A stretch of DNA of 63,447 nt from Verrucomicrobiota bacterium (GTDB taxonomy: Bacteria > Verrucomicrobiota > Verrucomicrobiia > Palsa-1439). The stretch is from positions 1 to 63,447 of the forward strand of contig PLZV01000042.1 in NCBI GenBank assembly GCA_003152315.1. The letters run 5' to 3'. A program made the translations under genes and the position numbers. Positions 60,285 to 63,447 of the stretch are shown here, piece after piece (within the stretch, counting starts at the first letter, position 1; each line of letters opens with the position of its first letter). The notes beneath the pieces were generated by a model. That model was not told the DNA's origin. It ran no database searches and saw only the letters and a list, made by a program, of their open reading frames with translations.

Positions 60285-61241
60285 ATGACATTCAAGATTT
60301 TCACAATCGTTTTCGTGTTGGGGATCGGGCTGATCCTGTCTGGTCCTCAGCGGGTCAGCGCCGCAACGGTGACGTGGGAAGATGCGCTCGGACAGTTCGA
60401 TGAATCGGTGCTGACGAACTTCGATTTGTCCGCGTTGCCGTCGTTGACGGATCTCGACGAGGCGCAACTGCAGGCGGTGTGTCGCGAGTTGCAGAAGCGG
60501 TTCCAGGGCGAGTACGTGTTGGAACTCGCACCGTTGCGGGACGTGGCAACCGCCGCGTTGCCGCTATTGGACCAACACGCGGAGACAAAGCCGTACGCGG
60601 CCTGGTTGCGCACGCGACTCGATTATCTGGCCGTCGCCGACAAACTGAAGATCACCATCCCGCCATCAAGCCTGGAGTTGCAGACTCCGCAATCGCCGTC
60701 AGCGAATCCCGCCCCGGGCGTCGAACGGCGCGCCTGGCAAGAACGCCTGCAGTCGGAAGACCTACCACTGGGTGCGGCGGTATATGTCGCCCGGCTCAAG
60801 CCGATCTTCTTGGCGGAAGGCGTGCCCGCGGAATTGGTCTGGCTGGCGGAAGTGGAATCGGGTTTCGACACGCTGGCGCGAAGCCCGATTGGGGCGGTAG
60901 GCTTGTTTCAGCTAATGCCCGAGACCGCGAAGTCGCTGGGGCTGGCGTTGCTGCCCTGGGACCAACGTCGCCAACCCGAGAAGAACGGGCATGCCGCCGC
61001 AAAGTATTTGAAGAACCTGCACGACGAATTTGGCGACTGGCGGTTGACCCTCGCCGCTTACAACGCGGGGGAGGGTACCGTGGGCCGCCTTCTGGCAAAG
61101 TATGCGGCGCGCACCTATGACGAGATTGCGGTACATCTCCCGGCCGAAACCCAGATGTATGTCCCAAAGGTCGAAGCCACAATCCTGCGGCGTGAAGGCG
61201 TCTCCCTCGAGAAGTTGAACCTGCCCAAGTTGGAACGGTAA
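60285..61241 (+). CDS. Lytic transglycosylase (SLT family)
   Basis: A 318-residue exported protein with a signal peptide (about 1-26). The C-terminal SLT domain has the catalytic glutamate E191 in E-V-E-S-G-F, then G-A-V-G-L-F-Q-L-M-P-E-T-A and A-A-Y-N-A-G-E-G-T-V. It cleaves peptidoglycan glycan strands. No LysM domain is present. The N-terminal half is helical and unrecognised. Confidence 0.92.
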   Translation: MTFKIFTIVFVLGIGLILSGPQRVSAATVTWEDALGQFDESVLTNFDLSALPSLTDLDEAQLQAVCRELQKRFQGEYVLELAPLRDVATAALPLLDQHAETKPYAAWLRTRLDYLAVADKLKITIPPSSLELQTPQSPSANPAPGVERRAWQERLQSEDLPLGAAVYVARLKPIFLAEGVPAELVWLAEVESGFDTLARSPIGAVGLFQLMPETAKSLGLALLPWDQRRQPEKNGHAAAKYLKNLHDEFGDWRLTLAAYNAGEGTVGRLLAKYAARTYDEIAVHLPAETQMYVPKVEATILRREGVSLEKLNLPKLER

Positions 61242-61264
61242 TGAGCCGCGAGCGCGATAGGTTG

Positions 61265-61303
61265 TTGTAGGGCGGGATGCCCCGTCCGACGGGTGTATCC
61301 CGC
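61265..61303 (+). repeat. TGTAG-type hairpin
   Basis: TTGTAGGGCGGGATGCCCCG continues to a closing ATCCCGCC, giving a long stem with a loop of about 17 nt. It belongs to the variable-stem family seen elsewhere in the window. Confidence 0.6.
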
Positions 61304-61411
61304 CGCGCGGCGCGGCACTATTACAGTCTCTCATTGACATAGGGGCGCGGATTTGAGATGGCGGTGCGCGCAGATAGCCTTCTACAACGAAGAGAAATCC
61401 TCGGAGACCTG

Positions 61412-62443
61412 ATGAAGCGATACAAGCGGGCCAGTGACATCAAAGTGGGCGTCGTCGGTTACGGCGGCGCGTATAACATGGGACGGGCGCATCTGCAGGA
61501 AATGCGGAAAGCCGGCATGACCCCCACCGCCGTGGCCGAGATCGATCCCGCGCGCCTCGCTGTCGCCACGCAGGATTTTCAAGGCATTGAAACGTATTCA
61601 TCGCTGTCTGCGATGCTCAGCAAATCGGCAGTGGATCTCGTCACCATCATCACCCCGCACAACACGCACGCTCCGCTCGCGCTCCGCGCCCTGAAGGCGG
61701 GGCGGCACGTGGTTTGCGAAAAACCGATGGCGATCAAGACCGCCGAATGCGACGCGATGATTGCCGCCGCCCGAAAGAGCGGCGTCGTGCTCTCCACGTA
61801 TCACAACCGCCATTGGGACGGCCCGATCGTGGCTGCCGTCCAACACATCCGCTCCGGCATGATCGGCGACGTGGTCCGCGTCGAGGCGCATTGGGGTTCA
61901 CGCAACAAACCCGGCGATTGGTGGCGCACCAGCAAGACGATCTCCGGCGGCATCCTCTACGATTGGGGCGTGCATCTGTTGGAATACAGCCTCCAGATTA
62001 TCCGCTCGGACATTGTCGAGGTCGCGGGTTACGCCAAGACCGGCTACTGGGCTTCGCAAACGAAATGGAAAAAGGATTGCAATGAGGACGAAGCCTTCGC
62101 CAGCGTCCGCTTCCGCGATGGCCAGTGGTTGACGCTGCTGATTTCCGCGCTCGACTCCAATCCCCGCCGCGGTTTCCTGGAGATCACCGGCACGGAAGGC
62201 TCCTACGTGCTCGACTGGACATTCAACGAATGCCTCCGCCAGAATGGTACCGGCACGAAGATCCAGCGGTTCCGTAATCCCGTGAGCGAAGGTTGGCGCT
62301 TCTACCAAAATATCTCCGACCACCTCACCAAGGGCGCCAAACTCGTCATCACGCCCGAATGGGCGCGCCGTCCCATTCACATTCTCGAGTTGGCCGGCCT
62401 GAGCGCGCGCAAAGGCAAGGCGCTCCCCGCAAAATACAAGTAA
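61412..62443 (+). CDS. Gfo/Idh/MocA-family oxidoreductase
   Basis: A 343-residue NAD(P)-dependent sugar dehydrogenase-type protein. The Rossmann turn is V-G-V-V-G-Y-G-G-A-Y-N-M-G near the start; the conserved E-K-P-M-A (substrate/cofactor lysine) follows, then a C-terminal alpha/beta domain with the W-G-V-H-L-L-E-Y histidine region. Substrate unknown. GGAG lies six bases before the ATG at 61412. Confidence 0.93.
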   Translation: MKRYKRASDIKVGVVGYGGAYNMGRAHLQEMRKAGMTPTAVAEIDPARLAVATQDFQGIETYSSLSAMLSKSAVDLVTIITPHNTHAPLALRALKAGRHVVCEKPMAIKTAECDAMIAAARKSGVVLSTYHNRHWDGPIVAAVQHIRSGMIGDVVRVEAHWGSRNKPGDWWRTSKTISGGILYDWGVHLLEYSLQIIRSDIVEVAGYAKTGYWASQTKWKKDCNEDEAFASVRFRDGQWLTLLISALDSNPRRGFLEITGTEGSYVLDWTFNECLRQNGTGTKIQRFRNPVSEGWRFYQNISDHLTKGAKLVITPEWARRPIHILELAGLSARKGKALPAKYK

Positions 62444-62606
62444 TAGTGCTCGGAGTCGATTCACCTCACCGTTGGCAGAGAGGCCATGGCATGTGGAACG
62501 AGCGATTGCCCCCCGTGAGAGTCGACGTATTTTTCTCTTTTCAATGCGGCGGTGGTTCTGTACCCTCTGCGCGACCCACCCCGTATTTAGGAGAAATTAA
62601 AGACTT

Positions 62607-63447
62607 ATGACGGCATCAATGAATCGTGCCATGCAACGGATCACCAAGGGAAGTCCGCGCCTCAAAGCGTTGGCGACCCTGGCCCTGTGTGGCGTAACAC
62701 TGTTGGCGGCGAACTGGGCGCGCGCCCAGGACAAGGCCGCGGCATTGCTCGACACGGCGGCGGGCCATCTTCCCAAAGAGTTCCACTTCTTCGCGTTCAT
62801 GACCAGCAGCGATTACTCGCAAATGGAAAAGTACGCGCTGTGGGCCGTGCTTTGCGTGGCGTTCGCCGGGTTGGGCTACGCGCTGCTGCTGGTCGGGCAG
62901 GTCAGGAATGCCGACCAGGGCACTCCGAAAATGCAAAAAGTGGCAGCGGCGATTCGCGCCGGTGCCGAAGCGTATCTCGGTCAGCAGTTCAGCAAGATCG
63001 TCGTGCTCATCGGTATCTTGACCGTGGCGCTCTTCTTTACGGCGCTGGCCGGCGTTAGCGAAGCGAGATACCCGGTCGCTTTCGGTCGCGCGGGCGCGTT
63101 CCTGATGGGATCGCTCTTCAGCTTCGCCGTCGGCTTCGTCGGAATGCGGTTCGCCACGCTCGGCAATCTGCGCGTGGCGGCGGCGGCGCGGACTTCGTTC
63201 GGCGGGGCGTTGCAGGTTGGGTATCGCACCGGCACGATTACCGGGATGCTGACGGACGGTCTCGGTTTGCTCGGTGGCACGTTGATTTTCATGGCGTATG
63301 GCGAGAAGGCATATGAAGTCCTGCTCGGCTTCGGCTTCGGCGGCACGCTGCTGGCGCTCTTCGCCCAGCTCGGCGGTGGTATCTATACCAAGGCCGCCGA
63401 CGTGGGTTCTGACCTGGTCGGCAAGGTCGAGGCCGGCATCCCTGAAG
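62607..63447 (+). CDS. hppA: Membrane-bound proton/sodium-translocating pyrophosphatase, N-terminal part
   Basis: The gene runs off the right edge after 280 codons. A hydrophobic N terminus and several membrane helices lead to the motif G-G-G-I-Y-T-K-A-A-D-V-G-S-D-L-V-G-K-V-E just before the edge, which is the substrate-binding signature of membrane pyrophosphatases. The protein couples pyrophosphate hydrolysis to H+ or Na+ pumping. The N terminus is longer than usual, with about 60 residues before the first conserved helix. AGGAG is 14 bases before the ATG, so the start may lie further on. Confidence 0.92.
   Translation, partial: MTASMNRAMQRITKGSPRLKALATLALCGVTLLAANWARAQDKAAALLDTAAGHLPKEFHFFAFMTSSDYSQMEKYALWAVLCVAFAGLGYALLLVGQVRNADQGTPKMQKVAAAIRAGAEAYLGQQFSKIVVLIGILTVALFFTALAGVSEARYPVAFGRAGAFLMGSLFSFAVGFVGMRFATLGNLRVAAAARTSFGGALQVGYRTGTITGMLTDGLGLLGGTLIFMAYGEKAYEVLLGFGFGGTLLALFAQLGGGIYTKAADVGSDLVGKVEAGIPE

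Noticed and set aside
1-63447. tRNA, rRNA, CRISPR arrays, prophage or replication origin
   Set aside because: I searched by eye for T-arm motifs, regularly spaced identical repeats, phage structural genes and DnaA-box clusters, and found none; a tool-based scan (tRNAscan, CRISPR finder) would be decisive.

Overview
The window reads as a chromosomal segment of a Verrucomicrobiota bacterium, probably a Pedosphaera/Limisphaera-like lineage known from metagenomes. This rests on two PEP-CTERM proteins, several secreted proteins ending in a 'R-Y/F-Y-R-L/V' beta domain, a short LuxR-type regulator of a kind common in that phylum, and intergenic DNA packed with dispersed hairpin repeats. The lineage is inferred from protein style only; no rRNA or tRNA gene was seen.

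Layout. 1-3,086: a DUF486 gene fragment, an MFS transporter and an S1/P1 nuclease, the nuclease flanked by a diverged direct repeat of the transporter's 5' end. 3,087-7,400: a lone P-loop ATPase/nuclease, then small proteins (four-Cys, DUF202, DUF3309) and a repeat element. 7,407-10,291: nrdR, a second free ATP-cone protein, a HIT protein, and a pseudouridine synthase-methyltransferase fusion. 10,194-15,900: a DUF3352-like membrane protein, a secreted serine protease, a repeat cluster and two PEP-CTERM proteins. 15,943-29,784: a lysine 2,3-aminomutase-like radical SAM enzyme overlapping an ATP-grasp gene, TauE, an RlmI-type methyltransferase, carboxypeptidase M32, phosphomannose isomerase, ftsK, a toxin-antitoxin-like pair, a RodZ-like protein, rimO and a GST. 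29,781-33,181: an apparent operon moaA-moaC-mog-GH1-GST on the minus strand. 33,244-40,445: an aspartyl protease lipoprotein, mnmA, two LamG proteins and a small conserved protein. 40,458-46,362: ada and two large secreted proteins, flanked by a direct repeat of the ada 5' end. 46,363-49,575: LuxR, GT39-like and UDP-galactopyranose-mutase-like genes, overlapping on the minus strand. 49,576-63,447: repeat blocks, a secreted cyclophilin, TPR, TauE, YebC, infA-greA, a ParB-like protein, a PH-domain protein, a lytic transglycosylase, a Gfo/Idh/MocA oxidoreductase and the start of hppA.

Most of the genes are housekeeping and look vertically inherited. The most unusual signals are these. (1) A dispersed noncoding element (five well-formed units in four intergenic regions) has three arms sharing the core AAACGAACC or its complement. 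Each unit's arms carry a matching, unit-specific extension, and the inter-arm spacer is nearly constant at 65-70 nt. The middle arm could pair with either outer arm. Three copies are led by a promoter-like box. (2) At two places the promoter and first codons of a resident gene (MFS, ada) are duplicated upstream, and secreted-protein genes with the same C-terminal domain sit between the copies. This suggests integration by homologous recombination. (3) A KamA-type enzyme is coupled to an ATP-grasp protein. (4) A P-loop ATPase is fused to a PD-(D/E)XK nuclease domain. (5) An nrdR operon carries a second, free ATP-cone protein.

All calls come from reading the sequence; no database search was run. 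Domain names rest on recognised motifs and remembered family features.
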